Source: Brevibacillus antibioticus
GTDB lineage: Bacteria; Bacillota; Bacilli; Brevibacillales; Brevibacillaceae
Direction: 5' to 3'
Length of the DNA stretch: 64,000 nucleotides
NCBI RefSeq assembly: GCF_005217615.1
Contig: NZ_SZNK01000001.1
Location: 3,002,501 to 3,066,500 of the forward strand
Shown: piece after piece, positions 36,393-48,028 of the stretch
Layout: every line of letters starts with the position of its first letter
Position numbering within the stretch: the stretch's first letter is position 1
Translations under genes and position numbers: made by a program
The notes under the pieces: model-generated
The model's input: only the letters and a program-made list of their open reading frames with translations
The model's database searches: none
What the model was told of the DNA's origin: nothing

Positions 36393-37514
36393 CTATTCTG
36401 AGACAATCTGCTTAAACAAGGTCAATGCCCGCGCCACCGCTTGATCCATGTTGTAGTATTGATAATCCGCAAGTCTGCCCGCAAAAAGCACTTGATCGCG
36501 TATTTGCTCCGCTTCTTGTTTATAGAGGCTGTACCGTTGACTGTTTTCCTTGCGGGGAATTGGATAATACGGCTCGTTTTCGCCAGGTGAATACGGCTGT
36601 GGATATACGAAGGATATGGTTGTGTGAGGAACGACTTGACCTGTGAGGTGCTTTTGTTCGAGGATTCTGGTGAAATCATACTCATTGGGATAATTGACAG
36701 TCCCCACTTCTTGATACCATGCCTTTTGATGCGTTTCAAAATGAAAGCGCAGGCTTCGATAAGGCAATCGCCCATGCTTATAGCCAAAAAAGGAATCGAT
36801 CGGGCCGGTGTAAATCATACGTTTATACCTAAATTCATCCGCGATTTCTTGATAGTCCGTATTGAGGAGCACCTTTATATTCGAATGGTCGAGCATGCGA
36901 TGGAACATTGCTGTAAAGCCATGCAACGGAATTCCCTGATACGCGTCCTGAAAAAACCGATTGTCCCTGCTGACATACACAGGAACCCTTGCCGAAACAG
37001 ACGGATCCAGCTCCTCCGGCTTCAAATCCCATTGCTTGATCGTATACCGATGAAATACTTTTTGATAAATGAACTCAGCCAAAAAGCCAAGCTCTTCATG
37101 AGCACTTTCCCGAAGCTTCAGAATTGGAATCTTCGCCCCGTATCCATATTGACGGATCAGCAAGCTCTCCAGTTTCTGAGCATATTGCGGAGAAAACAAT
37201 GCGGACAATGCATTTAAATTGAAAGGCAACGGTATTTTTATGCCATCGACATAGGCACGCACCTCATGGAAGTACGGCCGCCACTGGGTAAAACGCGATA
37301 AATAGTCCCAGACCAGCTTGGAATTCGTATGAAAGGTGTGCGAACCGTATTTGTGAATCAGTACCCCCTGCTCATCATAGCAATCATAGGCATTTCCTCC
37401 GATATGATTGCGCCCCTCTACCACCAACACTTTCTGATCGAGCTCATTGGCAATCCGCTCTGCGAGTGTAGCACCCGTGAATCCAGCTCCGACAATCAGC
37501 CAATCCACCTTCAT
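36393..37514 (-). CDS. glf: UDP-galactopyranose mutase (Glf-type)
   Basis: A flavoenzyme interconverting UDP-galactopyranose and UDP-galactofuranose. FAD-binding LIVGAGFTGATLAERIA is followed by VVEGRNHIGGNAYD and YGSHTFHTNS. Active-site region: NRFFQDAYQGIPLHGFTAM and YTGPIDSFFGYKHGRLPYRS. About 373 aa, normal length. Start at ATG 37514 with GGAGGTGA 7 bases upstream; the track-length frame begins 12 codons earlier without support. Because a CDP-6-deoxyhexose pathway lies nearby and related mutases act on dTDP-fucose, another substrate is possible, but UDP-Gal is the default. Confidence 0.9.
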   Translation of the reverse strand: MKVDWLIVGAGFTGATLAERIANELDQKVLVVEGRNHIGGNAYDCYDEQGVLIHKYGSHTFHTNSKLVWDYLSRFTQWRPYFHEVRAYVDGIKIPLPFNLNALSALFSPQYAQKLESLLIRQYGYGAKIPILKLRESAHEELGFLAEFIYQKVFHRYTIKQWDLKPEELDPSVSARVPVYVSRDNRFFQDAYQGIPLHGFTAMFHRMLDHSNIKVLLNTDYQEIADEFRYKRMIYTGPIDSFFGYKHGRLPYRSLRFHFETHQKAWYQEVGTVNYPNEYDFTRILEQKHLTGQVVPHTTISFVYPQPYSPGENEPYYPIPRKENSQRYSLYKQEAEQIRDQVLFAGRLADYQYYNMDQAVARALTLFKQIVSE

Positions 37515-37620
37515 GGTAGACTCACCTCCTCCCGTCTTACTCACATCCACTCACTCACTTACCATTCCGTTAATACCTTAGTAAATGATGTCGTACTCTA
37601 CACGTGGGAGTGAACTCTAC

Positions 37621-39357
37621 ATGAATGCAAACTGGCACGAACACTACACACGCTGGAACGAGTGTGAATCCCTCGATCCAGAGCTTCGTCAGCAGTTAAC
37701 CACCATGCACGCTGATGAAAAGCAGCTTGCGGATTGCTTCTCTGCCCCGATTGCATTTGGAACCGGAGGGATGCGCGGGGTCATGGAGCCGGGAATAAAC
37801 CGCATCAACCTTTACACGATTCGCAAAGCAAGCGCAGGGCTGGCTCGTTATTTACTCGAAACATATCCGGATCTGGCCGTCAAAAAAGTCATCATTGCCT
37901 ATGATTCACGGAAACACTCACTGTTGTTTGCCAAGGAAACCGCCAAAGTTCTCGGTCAGTACGGGATTACTACATGTATATTCAAACAGCTGACTCCTAC
38001 CCCTCTGCTTTCCTTTGCTGTGCGCCATTTTTCCGCGTGTGCTGGCATTGTCATTACAGCAAGCCATAATCCGCCCGAATATAACGGCTACAAAATTTAT
38101 GGCGCAGACGGAGGACAAATTACGCTCGCGACAGCCGAACGACTGATGGACCATATCGTTGCAGCCGGAAATGAACTCGAAATCACTCCAGCAGATGAGC
38201 AAGAGCTGTACAAAAATGGACTGCTCCACTACATTGACGATTCTCTCTTGCATGCGTATTTGGAAAAAGTAAAGCAATTGCGCGTCCATCTAGACTTATC
38301 TCCTGCGATCCGAGAGCAAGTGAAAATCGTCTTTACTCCCCTACACGGCACGACGCATGACTCCATCACACGGGGATTGAAATTGTTTGGGTATACACAA
38401 GTGAGTGTCGTTCTCGAGCAAGCTATCCCCGATCCTAACTTTTCGACCGTTGCCTCTCCTAATCCCGAAGAGCCTGAAGCCTTTCGATTAGCGATTTCAT
38501 CCGCCAAACAAATGGATGCCGACATCATAATGGGGACGGACCCTGATGGAGATCGCCTCGGTGTGCTCGTCAAAAATCAGGCGGGAGACTACAGCGTCCT
38601 GACAGGGAATCAATTGGGAGCCATGCTTCTTCATTACCTGCTGGAAACCAAACAAAAAAAGGGGGAGCTCCCCACAAACGGCCTTGTCTTGAAAACAATC
38701 GTCACGTCCGAAATGGGCAGAGCCATCGCGGCAGACTTCGGTGTATCGACAGAAGACACCCTGACAGGGTTCAAATATATTGGCGAAAAAATCGAAGCCT
38801 ATAAAAAAAGTGGAGCGTACGTCTTCCAATTTGGGTACGAAGAAAGCTACGGGTATTTAATCGGCGATTTTGTCCGGGATAAAGATGCTGTACAAACTGC
38901 TTTGCTAATTGCTGACATGTGCGCGTATTACAAATCTCAGCACAAAAGCCTCGCGGACACACTGAATGAGTTATTCAACCGTTACGGTCATTATGCGGAA
39001 GAGCTGATTTCTTTCACGTGCAAAGGAGGAGATGGGATGCAAAAAATATCGGCAACGATGCTTTCTCTGCGCAGTCAGCCCCCTGCCCAAATCGCCTCCC
39101 ACCCCATCCTAGCTATCGAAGATTATACCAGCGGAATCCGCACAGATTGTCAAACAGGTACAACCACACCGCTCACCTTACCTGCCTCGGATACGATCAA
39201 ATACTTTTTCCACGATCATTCGTGGTTTTGTGTCAGACCCTCAGGTACGGAGCCCAAAATCAAAATTTATTTAGGAGTGAAAGGAACCAATAGTCAAGAT
39301 AGCCAAGAAAAGCTATTCACCTTGAAGCAAGCTGTCTTGCAGCTACTCGATTTCTAG
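37621..39357 (+). CDS. Phosphoglucomutase/phosphomannomutase
   Basis: An alpha-D-phosphohexomutase of 578 aa moving phosphate between C6 and C1 of glucose or mannose. Blocks in order: AFGTGGMRGVMEPG, phosphoserine loop ITASHNPPEYNGYKIYG, metal loop TDPDGDRLGV, sugar-binding GYEESYGYLIGDFVRDKDA, phosphate-binding RPSGTEPKIKIY. Start ATG at 37621 is preceded by GGGAGTGA with 8-base spacing. It supplies mannose-1-P for ManC and/or glucose-1-P for RfbF, so both nucleotide-sugar routes here depend on it. Its length matches the PgcA-type long form. Confidence 0.92.
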   Translation: MNANWHEHYTRWNECESLDPELRQQLTTMHADEKQLADCFSAPIAFGTGGMRGVMEPGINRINLYTIRKASAGLARYLLETYPDLAVKKVIIAYDSRKHSLLFAKETAKVLGQYGITTCIFKQLTPTPLLSFAVRHFSACAGIVITASHNPPEYNGYKIYGADGGQITLATAERLMDHIVAAGNELEITPADEQELYKNGLLHYIDDSLLHAYLEKVKQLRVHLDLSPAIREQVKIVFTPLHGTTHDSITRGLKLFGYTQVSVVLEQAIPDPNFSTVASPNPEEPEAFRLAISSAKQMDADIIMGTDPDGDRLGVLVKNQAGDYSVLTGNQLGAMLLHYLLETKQKKGELPTNGLVLKTIVTSEMGRAIAADFGVSTEDTLTGFKYIGEKIEAYKKSGAYVFQFGYEESYGYLIGDFVRDKDAVQTALLIADMCAYYKSQHKSLADTLNELFNRYGHYAEELISFTCKGGDGMQKISATMLSLRSQPPAQIASHPILAIEDYTSGIRTDCQTGTTTPLTLPASDTIKYFFHDHSWFCVRPSGTEPKIKIYLGVKGTNSQDSQEKLFTLKQAVLQLLDF

Positions 39358-39363
39358 TAAGGA

Positions 39364-40071
39364 CTAGATTTCAAAATAGGGACCGGACTGAGGAGGATGT
39401 CCGCCCGCGACTGTTCCGTAACGAGGAGGATGATAAGCCTGTTCTGGTGTTAATTCAGGGAAACCGGATTGAAGAAGCAAGTCTCGTCTTACAAAAAAAG
39501 CGTTGACGCCCTTTGAATCCGTCCCCACCAAGGCATATCCCAAGCTGGTTCCCAAAATGGTCAAGGAACTCAAGCTGGCACCATAGTAGGTATTGCCACC
39601 CCATTTAAAATCCGGTTGATACACAATCACCATTTTTTGTGGAGGCGGAAAAGCCGCATTGTACTCAATAACGACAAGTCTCGGGGTGTAAGCAGAAAGA
39701 GCTTGCCATACCCAGTAGTCATTGCCGTCAATGTCGATAGAGAGCAGATCAAATTCTTTTTGGACACCATTTTTTTCGAATAAACCAGCAATATTTTCTC
39801 TCGTGATTAACTCATTCTTGATGATGACCTGGGGATAGGCAGCATAATCCGTAGACATTTTATTGCAGCTGTTCAGGTCGCCTTCCATCGCTAATCCACT
39901 CCATCCGTGCTGCGTGACGAGATTTTTGAGCATACATTCCGAGCCATCTCCAACGCCGAATTCTACACAATAGCGATTCGTAGTTCCAATTCGTGAAAAT
40001 ATTTCTTCAATGATGCCGTCTTCTCCATTTTGAGAATACACTCGTTTTTCATATTGGTTTAACACATCCAT
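39364..40071 (-). CDS. FkbM-like methyltransferase-fold protein
   Basis: About 235 aa. The start EKRVYSQNGEDGIIEEIF followed by YCVEFGVGDGSECML and GWSGLAMEGD is the pattern of a SAM-binding family related to FkbM methyltransferases. LLSIDIDGNDYWVW corresponds to the acidic loop after beta strand 4. It may O-methylate a glycan sugar. The C-terminal 60 residues are specific and rich in Pro, Tyr and Gly. I favour ATG 40071 (GGAGG 10 bases upstream). An in-frame GTG lies at 40092. It converges with the mutase gene with six bases between. Confidence 0.65.
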   Translation of the reverse strand: MDVLNQYEKRVYSQNGEDGIIEEIFSRIGTTNRYCVEFGVGDGSECMLKNLVTQHGWSGLAMEGDLNSCNKMSTDYAAYPQVIIKNELITRENIAGLFEKNGVQKEFDLLSIDIDGNDYWVWQALSAYTPRLVVIEYNAAFPPPQKMVIVYQPDFKWGGNTYYGASLSSLTILGTSLGYALVGTDSKGVNAFFVRRDLLLQSGFPELTPEQAYHPPRYGTVAGGHPPQSGPYFEI

Positions 40072-40268
40072 TCTCTCCATGCCTCCATTCACAATCTCCC
40101 TCTTTCCGTATCATATTTATCTTTTTGCGGATACGATTGGTCATTCATGGAACAGGCCGCAAAACAGGCTATTTGCATGGTTTCAAGGCCCTCCCCGGGA
40201 CAATATATTAGGATAGAGTTTATCAATAGGAGCCTATCAGGCATTTTGTCAGACAGAGGAGATGTATA

Positions 40269-41129
40269 ATGGTGAGTTTGCCCATCGTGTTTATTCACAG
40301 AACGGCTGAAGAGCATGTAGGATTATGCATGCAACAGGCGAAATACAGCAACCCTTCTTCTCGTGTCATTCTTATCGGGAGCCCAGAAAACAAGTATCTT
40401 TCTGCGGAAAATACAGAGCACTTCCTGTTGAGTCGTTTCTACCAAAGTGCCCAAGCTTTTTCTTTTGTTTACAAGCACTCCACTTCCAACACCTACGAAT
40501 ACAATCTGTTTTGCTTCCAACGCTGGTTTATTTTGCGCGATTTTATGAGGAATCAAGGGATAGAACGTTGCTGTTACCTGGACTCGGACGTCATGCTATT
40601 CACCGATATCAGCAAGCGATACAACGAGGAGTTCGATGACTTTACATTTGAGTATACCTGGACGACCGTATGCGATCTGGAAGAACTCAATCAATTTTGC
40701 GATTACGCGACCAAATTTTTTCGCGACCCTCTTCACTACGAGACTCTGCTTCAATTCGCAAAAGAAATGGGAGATGTCCCCATTTCCGACATGGTGTTGT
40801 TTATCCTGTTTCACAATTACGCGCTTCGCCGTAAAGCTACGTATGGTATAGTCGCCAACGGCTTTTTTGATCATAATCTCAACTGTCCTTTTGCTCCATC
40901 CTGCCCGCAGGCTGACAGTCAAGATGGGAAGAAGCAGATTTATCAAAAGGCTGGTGCTCTTTTTTGCAAAATAACGGGCACGACTGACTACCTTCCTGCT
41001 CATTCCTTGCATTTTCAAGGACATGCAAAAGCCTATATCCCCTTCTTTGGCTCACAGGCTATCCCGAACACAGATGATTTCATGTTTTTCGACTATGCGA
41101 CCTGCAAATGGGTGCGTGTCGAGCCCTGA
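40269..41129 (+). CDS. Putative glycosyltransferase (GT-A-like, paired with the gene at 52041)
   Basis: A 286-aa protein that starts LPIVFIHRTAEEHVGLCMQQ, has TYEYNLFCFQRWFILRDFM, a clear DxD-type metal site in CCYLDSDVMLFTDIS, and ends HSLHFQGHAKAYIPFF. No membrane segment. It is collinear with the protein at 52041-52886 through every one of these blocks, so the two form a pair within the locus. The sugar specificity is unknown. AGAGGAGA lies 6 bases before the ATG. Hypothetical in most annotations; the GT call rests on the DxD and the context. Confidence 0.7.
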   Translation: MVSLPIVFIHRTAEEHVGLCMQQAKYSNPSSRVILIGSPENKYLSAENTEHFLLSRFYQSAQAFSFVYKHSTSNTYEYNLFCFQRWFILRDFMRNQGIERCCYLDSDVMLFTDISKRYNEEFDDFTFEYTWTTVCDLEELNQFCDYATKFFRDPLHYETLLQFAKEMGDVPISDMVLFILFHNYALRRKATYGIVANGFFDHNLNCPFAPSCPQADSQDGKKQIYQKAGALFCKITGTTDYLPAHSLHFQGHAKAYIPFFGSQAIPNTDDFMFFDYATCKWVRVEP

Positions 41130-41254
41130 TCCCCATAAAATTCCCTCTGGAAACGAGCTGTACGCCGTGCCATTTTTCACGTTTTTCCATATTCATAATA
41201 CGTTAAGCTGTTCATCCTTCGCTATGAGCATCATAGACAGGGGGGATTCGACTC

Positions 41255-42226
41255 ATGAAGGCATTGATTACCGGAGTAACGGGATTTGTCGGCAGTCACT
41301 TGGCTGAGTATCTACTGTCGCGGGGAGATGTAGATGTTTACGGTACATTCCGGTCCCTTACCAAAAAAGAGCAGCTGGGGCACCTGATGGATTGCGTGCA
41401 TATGGAAAACTGTGAATTAAAAGATCCCCAATCTGTAAATGAACTCATCCAGAGAATAAAGCCCGATCTCATTTTTCACCTGGCTGCTCAAAGCTTCGTC
41501 CCCACCTCGTTGTCGTCTCCTGTAGATACGATGATGAACAATATTGTCCCACAGTTAAATTTGTTCGAGGCGGTACGCAACCATGCTGTTCCTTGCAAAA
41601 TTCAAATTGCTTGCTCCAGTGAGGAATACGGTTTGGTTTATCCAGAGGAAATCCCCATTAAGGAGACCAATCCCCTTCGTCCTCTCAACCCCTATGCGGT
41701 AAGTAAAATTGCCCAGGATTATCTCGGGTATCAATATCATCACAGTTACGGTCTGGCGATCATCCGTACACGTACGTTTCACCATACCGGTCCGAGAAGA
41801 GGCGAAAGCTATGTGACCTCTAATTTCGCCAAACAAATTGCCCAGATTGAGCTTGGTCTGCAAGAGCCAAAAGTGCACGTCGGCAATCTTGAGGCGATTC
41901 GAGACTTCACGGATGTACGGGATATTGTCAAAGCGTATTGGTTGGCGATTACGCGAGGCGAACCAGGTGATGTATACAATATATCCGCAGGTACTCGCTA
42001 TACCATCGAGGACATGTTGAAGACCCTTCTGGGCTTGACGGATGTGCAAGTAGAAATCCACGTAGACACCAACCGGTTGCGCCCCTCTGATGTGGACATT
42101 GTATTGGGAGACTCTTCGCTGTTCCGGGAAAAAACGGGATGGGAGCCCGAGATCTCTTTCCAGCAAACGATGGAAGATTTATTGAATGACTGGCGCTCTG
42201 TACTACGCCAACAGAACCGCTCTTGA
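41255..42226 (+). CDS. rmd: GDP-4-keto-6-deoxy-D-mannose reductase, GDP-D-rhamnose forming
   Basis: A 323-aa extended SDR enzyme. TGVTGFVGSHLAEYL is the Rossmann start, SSEEYG and YAVSK the active site, and VGNLEAIRDFTDVRDIVKAYWL the substrate and cofactor lid. The last is almost the signature of the Rmd reductases of related Bacillota that give GDP-D-rhamnose. RLRPSDVD also fits. First of a plus-strand run rmd-GT2-fcl-GT4-methyltransferase; spacing 45 bases to the next gene. It competes with Fcl for the Gmd product. Confidence 0.83.
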   Translation: MKALITGVTGFVGSHLAEYLLSRGDVDVYGTFRSLTKKEQLGHLMDCVHMENCELKDPQSVNELIQRIKPDLIFHLAAQSFVPTSLSSPVDTMMNNIVPQLNLFEAVRNHAVPCKIQIACSSEEYGLVYPEEIPIKETNPLRPLNPYAVSKIAQDYLGYQYHHSYGLAIIRTRTFHHTGPRRGESYVTSNFAKQIAQIELGLQEPKVHVGNLEAIRDFTDVRDIVKAYWLAITRGEPGDVYNISAGTRYTIEDMLKTLLGLTDVQVEIHVDTNRLRPSDVDIVLGDSSLFREKTGWEPEISFQQTMEDLLNDWRSVLRQQNRS

Positions 42227-42271
42227 AAACGTCGAGTGGATGAGTAGAAAAAAATCAGGAGGGAACTTTTT

Positions 42272-43507
42272 ATGTCCATGCAATCCCTTCCTCTCGTCAG
42301 TGTCATCACCCCTTCGTACAATCAGGCAAAATTTATCAAACGAACGATTGAGAGCGTATTGACACAAGACTATCCCCATATTGAGCATATTGTGGTAGAT
42401 GGCGCCTCAACTGACGGTACACAGAATATTTTGCAGCAATACAGCCACCTGGCAGACCGCTTCCGCTATGTTTCCGAACCAGATCGCGGCCAATCCCATG
42501 CCATCAATAAAGGATTGCAAATGGCACGTGGTGAGATTATCGGTTGGCTCAATTCGGATGATACGTATTTTCCCGGTGCCATTCGAAAGGCTGTGGCAGC
42601 CTTACAGCAGCATCCCGAATGGGGCGTGGTATACGGTAAAGGGCTCCACATTGATGAGGATGACAAAGTAAAATATCCGTACATTTGGGTGGAGTTTGAC
42701 AGAAAAAAATTGTTTAATTTCAACATCATCTGCCAACCCGCTGCTTTCCTGCGAAAGCATGCCTTTGAAGCAGTTGGTGGTGTAAATGAAGAACACGACT
42801 GGTGCATGGATTACGATTTGTGGAACCGGATTTCGCTGCATTATCCGATTGGAACGATACCGGAATTCTTGGCTAACTCACGCTTATATGACGCATGCAA
42901 AACGTTTGTCTATGAATTGGAGCCAGGGTTTTCCGAAATTTTGAAAACAAGCGTGAAGCATCATGGCACCATCTCGAATGAATGGCTCTATCACTATACG
43001 CAGAAGCATTACAAGCAAGGGGCCTTTTGGTTTCTCAATAAACTAAAAGCGTATCATGCATTCGGGCCATCTCCCCAAATCATTGCATCCAACCGCTACT
43101 CGGACTCATGGGCTCCCCAAAACCTGCGAATGACCATCGAAGCCAGCCATGGACCGATGAACGCTTTGCTTATCAAAGGAAGCAACCAAAATACCGCCCC
43201 TCTCCTGCATTTTCATGTCATGAGGAATGGGAAACTCGTACACAATTTCCAAGTTACCCAGGCGCGTTTTCAAGTCGTGATTCCCATTACCTCAGAGGGC
43301 CAGCAATGTGAAGTGAGTATTTTTTGCAGCCAGCAGATCCTTCAGAGCCACCCCAACAATCCTAAAGTCAAGCGATCTATCAGCTACCACCTGGAAGAAG
43401 TCCTCCCGCTCTCCTATGAGGAGTACCAATTTTATCAGGAATTTACCAAAGGCAAGGCCGATATCGAAAATTGGGTAAATCGCAGAGTCCCTTCGCCTCG
43501 AATTTGA
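42272..43507 (+). CDS. Family 2 glycosyltransferase with C-terminal extension
   Basis: A 411-aa protein. Residues 8-230 are a GT2 domain: PLVSVITPSYNQAKFIKRTI, VVDGASTDGTQ, RYVSEPDRGQSHAINKGL, GWLNSDDTYFPGA. The C-terminal 150 residues form a beta-rich region of unknown role (RMTIEASHGPMNALLIKG). The same layout and many identical blocks occur at 54066-55253, so the two are paralogues. CAGGAGGG lies 8 bases before the ATG. Acts in the cytoplasm on an unknown acceptor. Confidence 0.88.
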   Translation: MSMQSLPLVSVITPSYNQAKFIKRTIESVLTQDYPHIEHIVVDGASTDGTQNILQQYSHLADRFRYVSEPDRGQSHAINKGLQMARGEIIGWLNSDDTYFPGAIRKAVAALQQHPEWGVVYGKGLHIDEDDKVKYPYIWVEFDRKKLFNFNIICQPAAFLRKHAFEAVGGVNEEHDWCMDYDLWNRISLHYPIGTIPEFLANSRLYDACKTFVYELEPGFSEILKTSVKHHGTISNEWLYHYTQKHYKQGAFWFLNKLKAYHAFGPSPQIIASNRYSDSWAPQNLRMTIEASHGPMNALLIKGSNQNTAPLLHFHVMRNGKLVHNFQVTQARFQVVIPITSEGQQCEVSIFCSQQILQSHPNNPKVKRSISYHLEEVLPLSYEEYQFYQEFTKGKADIENWVNRRVPSPRI

Positions 43508-43531
43508 ATGCGGACGAGAAAGGCAGGTTGA

Positions 43532-45597
<2,066 letters not shown>

Positions 45598-45624
45598 TGT
45601 CATTTGAAAGGAGGTCATCTTTGT

Positions 45625-47064
45625 ATGTCACGCATGCAGCAAATTCGGGATACGTGGAGGAGGGAACGCCGAATCCCGTTTCCATTAACAGAACAAGAAA
45701 CTTGGGATTTTTGGCTGTTGGAAGCACCGACAAACGATTTGAAAAGGTCGAAGATCAAGCATATAGCAAAAACGATGGGCATCCGCACCTTGATCGAGAC
45801 AGGTACGTTTAAGGGTGACATGTTGCAAGCGATGAAAAACCATTTCGACTTGCTCGTTTCCATTGAGCTGGATGAAGAATTGTTTATCGCGGCAAAAGAG
45901 AGATTTTCAGGCGATAGCCACATCCATATCCTCCACGGTGACAGTGGAAAAGTGTTGTCCAACCTAATGTACTCCGTTACGACACCTTGCCTGTTTTGGC
46001 TGGACGGCCATTACATTCCTCGCTCATCTGAGGCAGCCAAAGGAGACCTGGACACCCCTATACTGCATGAGCTGACTGCCATTTTGCAGCATTCTGTCCA
46101 AAATCACGTCATTTTGATTGATGATGCTCGTTGCTTTATTGGTCCCAATCCATTGTTGAACGATTATCCCACGATCCAAGAACTACGAGAATTCGTTCAT
46201 TCTCTTCGTCCCGACCTCTTATTCGTCGTAGGAAATGACATCATCATGATCTACAATCCACTTGAAGGAGCAACAAATTCGATGAAGAAAGTTGACTTTC
46301 ACTTGCCGTTTGACAATCAAACCTTTACCGTCTATGGGGACGACTCCGATCAAAGCGTCCTGTACTTTATGGATTATTACAAGGGATACTATGAAGACTA
46401 TGTGATCCTTCCTCTGAAAAAAATCGTACAACCTGACCATGTTTGCCTAGACATCGGAGCGAATATCGGTGCGATCTCGCTCGCCCTGAGCTATCTCACG
46501 CCTCAAGGCAAGGTGTACGCATTCGAACCCTCCGATGCCAATTATCCTTATCTCCTGCGAAACCTGTCCGAGAATCATATTACCAATGTCGAGCCACTCC
46601 AACTGGGAATAGCGGACCGCAACGGGAACATTCATTTTAATGAAGACCCGCGTGGAGGCGGATGGTCTTATATCCCGCATGAGCCAGAAGCCGTAGAGAA
46701 ATCCACCCAATTCATATCATGCGTCAGGCTGGATGACTGGGTAGAGCAGAATATGATTTCGCGCATTGACCTGATTAAAATTGACGTGGAAGGCTCTGAG
46801 GTCATCGTCTTGGAAAGTGCCATGCGAACGCTTAAGCAGTGGGACCCGGATGTGATCATTGAATTCAACCCTGAGAGCATCACGGAAAACTTCGGCAGAC
46901 ATCCACTCGTGCTATACACCCTGCTGGAGAAATTGTTTACCCATCTATATATGTTTAAACGGGACAATACAGTGGTAAAGGTGAAGAACTACAACCACTT
47001 ACTAGACGAAATGAAACCTTTTCACGCTGATCTGTTTTGCACAAACAAGACGTTCCTCGATTAA
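45625..47064 (+). CDS. Two-domain protein: SAM-fold domain plus FkbM methyltransferase
   Basis: 479 aa. Residues 40-215 form a first Rossmann-type methyltransferase-like domain (TLIETGTFKGDMLQAM, LVSIELDEELFIAAKERF, CLFWLDGHYIP). Residues 225-479 form an FkbM domain (VCLDIGANIGAISLALSYL, GKVYAFEPSD, IDLIKIDVEGSEVIVLE). The two are likely to modify the same glycan or to be one active and one acceptor-recognition domain. Start ATG 45625 with AAAGGAGG 9 bases upstream. Last gene of the plus-strand run, ending at a bidirectional terminator. Confidence 0.82.
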   Translation: MSRMQQIRDTWRRERRIPFPLTEQETWDFWLLEAPTNDLKRSKIKHIAKTMGIRTLIETGTFKGDMLQAMKNHFDLLVSIELDEELFIAAKERFSGDSHIHILHGDSGKVLSNLMYSVTTPCLFWLDGHYIPRSSEAAKGDLDTPILHELTAILQHSVQNHVILIDDARCFIGPNPLLNDYPTIQELREFVHSLRPDLLFVVGNDIIMIYNPLEGATNSMKKVDFHLPFDNQTFTVYGDDSDQSVLYFMDYYKGYYEDYVILPLKKIVQPDHVCLDIGANIGAISLALSYLTPQGKVYAFEPSDANYPYLLRNLSENHITNVEPLQLGIADRNGNIHFNEDPRGGGWSYIPHEPEAVEKSTQFISCVRLDDWVEQNMISRIDLIKIDVEGSEVIVLESAMRTLKQWDPDVIIEFNPESITENFGRHPLVLYTLLEKLFTHLYMFKRDNTVVKVKNYNHLLDEMKPFHADLFCTNKTFLD

Positions 47065-47073
47065 GCGCACATG

Positions 47074-47106
47074 AAAAAACATGGCTGTAGGCTCGCCATG
47101 TTTTTT
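47074..47106. terminator. Bidirectional terminator between convergent runs
   Basis: AAAAAACATGGC and GCCATGTTTTTT form a perfect stem around TGTAGGCTC, giving a T-run on both strands. It serves the methyltransferase gene (+) and the reductase gene (-). Confidence 0.92.
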
Positions 47107-47115
47107 GTTGCGTTT

Positions 47116-48003
47116 CTATTTGAAAGTGGCCATTACCTTTCTCAATCCATCCTCCAGCTTCACTCGATGATTCCACCCTAGTCCTTGCAACGATCGTGTA
47201 TCTGCTTGTGAATGCATGATTTCCCTATCTGTATAGGCAATCGATCCGAACTTCAGAACCGTGCTTGATTGAGTCATCTGATGAACCCGTTCTACAAACT
47301 CTCGTATCGAAGTAGCCGTACCTGTCCCTACCTGGTATTCCGTAAAGCCTGCGGGTAAACGAGCAGCATGCGCCAACAGCACGCGAAAGGCAGAAACAAC
47401 ATCCTCCACATAAATAAAGTCCCTTGCTTGCTTCCCTTCTGTAAGCCTTAGTTCAGGTTGATTTTCGAGACAGCTCTTGATGACAGAAGTGACAAATTTA
47501 TTCGTATTGTCATAAGGACCATACACGTGCTCCAGCCGGACGTTGATGAATTGTAGGGAAGAGGTATCTGCTAGGCATTTTCCCCATTCTCGAAACTGAC
47601 GCTTCGTCAAATTGTATGGTTGTAGATGTTTGGATAATCGGATGGGCGCACTGGAAAACGTATCTGTATTTAGAAAAAAAGGGGTACCAAAGCGCATGGC
47701 CATATCCAGCAGTTTCAGCGGAAAGGTCACATTGGCATCTACCATCGTGGTGTGGCTCTCGTTGTTGCGTCCATAACAGGTTGCCGTATGGATGATCGCA
47801 TCGATTTTCCCCTGCTCAAGTAAAGGAGCTTCCCATTGACCGTGATCCGTATCATACGTAATCAAATCAGGCAATATTTCCTTGATACGCGAACAATCGG
47901 AAGTGCTCCTTTTCAAAATGATGATGGTATGTCCGTCCAATCGCAGCGCTTTTACGAGCTGACTTCCGAGAAAGCCCGTCGCGCCGGTCACAAGTATCTT
48001 CAT
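47116..48003 (-). CDS. CDP-abequose synthase-like reductase (RfbJ-type SDR)
   Basis: A 295-aa SDR enzyme, TGATGFLGSQLVKAL at the start, then IIHTATCYGRNNES, LKLLDMAMRFGTPFFLNTDT, YNLTKRQF (catalytic Tyr/Lys), NVRLEHVYGPYD and ARDFIYVEDVVSAF. Order and wording follow Salmonella RfbJ, which reduces the C4 ketone of a CDP-sugar in abequose synthesis. It closes the minus-strand run manC-rfbG-rfbF-fkbM-reductase. RfbH, needed to remove the C3 hydroxyl, is not in the window. The substrate here is therefore probably CDP-4-keto-6-deoxyglucose itself, giving a CDP-6-deoxyhexose such as CDP-D-fucose (inference). Confidence 0.75.
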   Translation of the reverse strand: MKILVTGATGFLGSQLVKALRLDGHTIIILKRSTSDCSRIKEILPDLITYDTDHGQWEAPLLEQGKIDAIIHTATCYGRNNESHTTMVDANVTFPLKLLDMAMRFGTPFFLNTDTFSSAPIRLSKHLQPYNLTKRQFREWGKCLADTSSLQFINVRLEHVYGPYDNTNKFVTSVIKSCLENQPELRLTEGKQARDFIYVEDVVSAFRVLLAHAARLPAGFTEYQVGTGTATSIREFVERVHQMTQSSTVLKFGSIAYTDREIMHSQADTRSLQGLGWNHRVKLEDGLRKVMATFK

Positions 48004-48028
48004 TTGGGATCGCTCCCCTTTAACTGCT

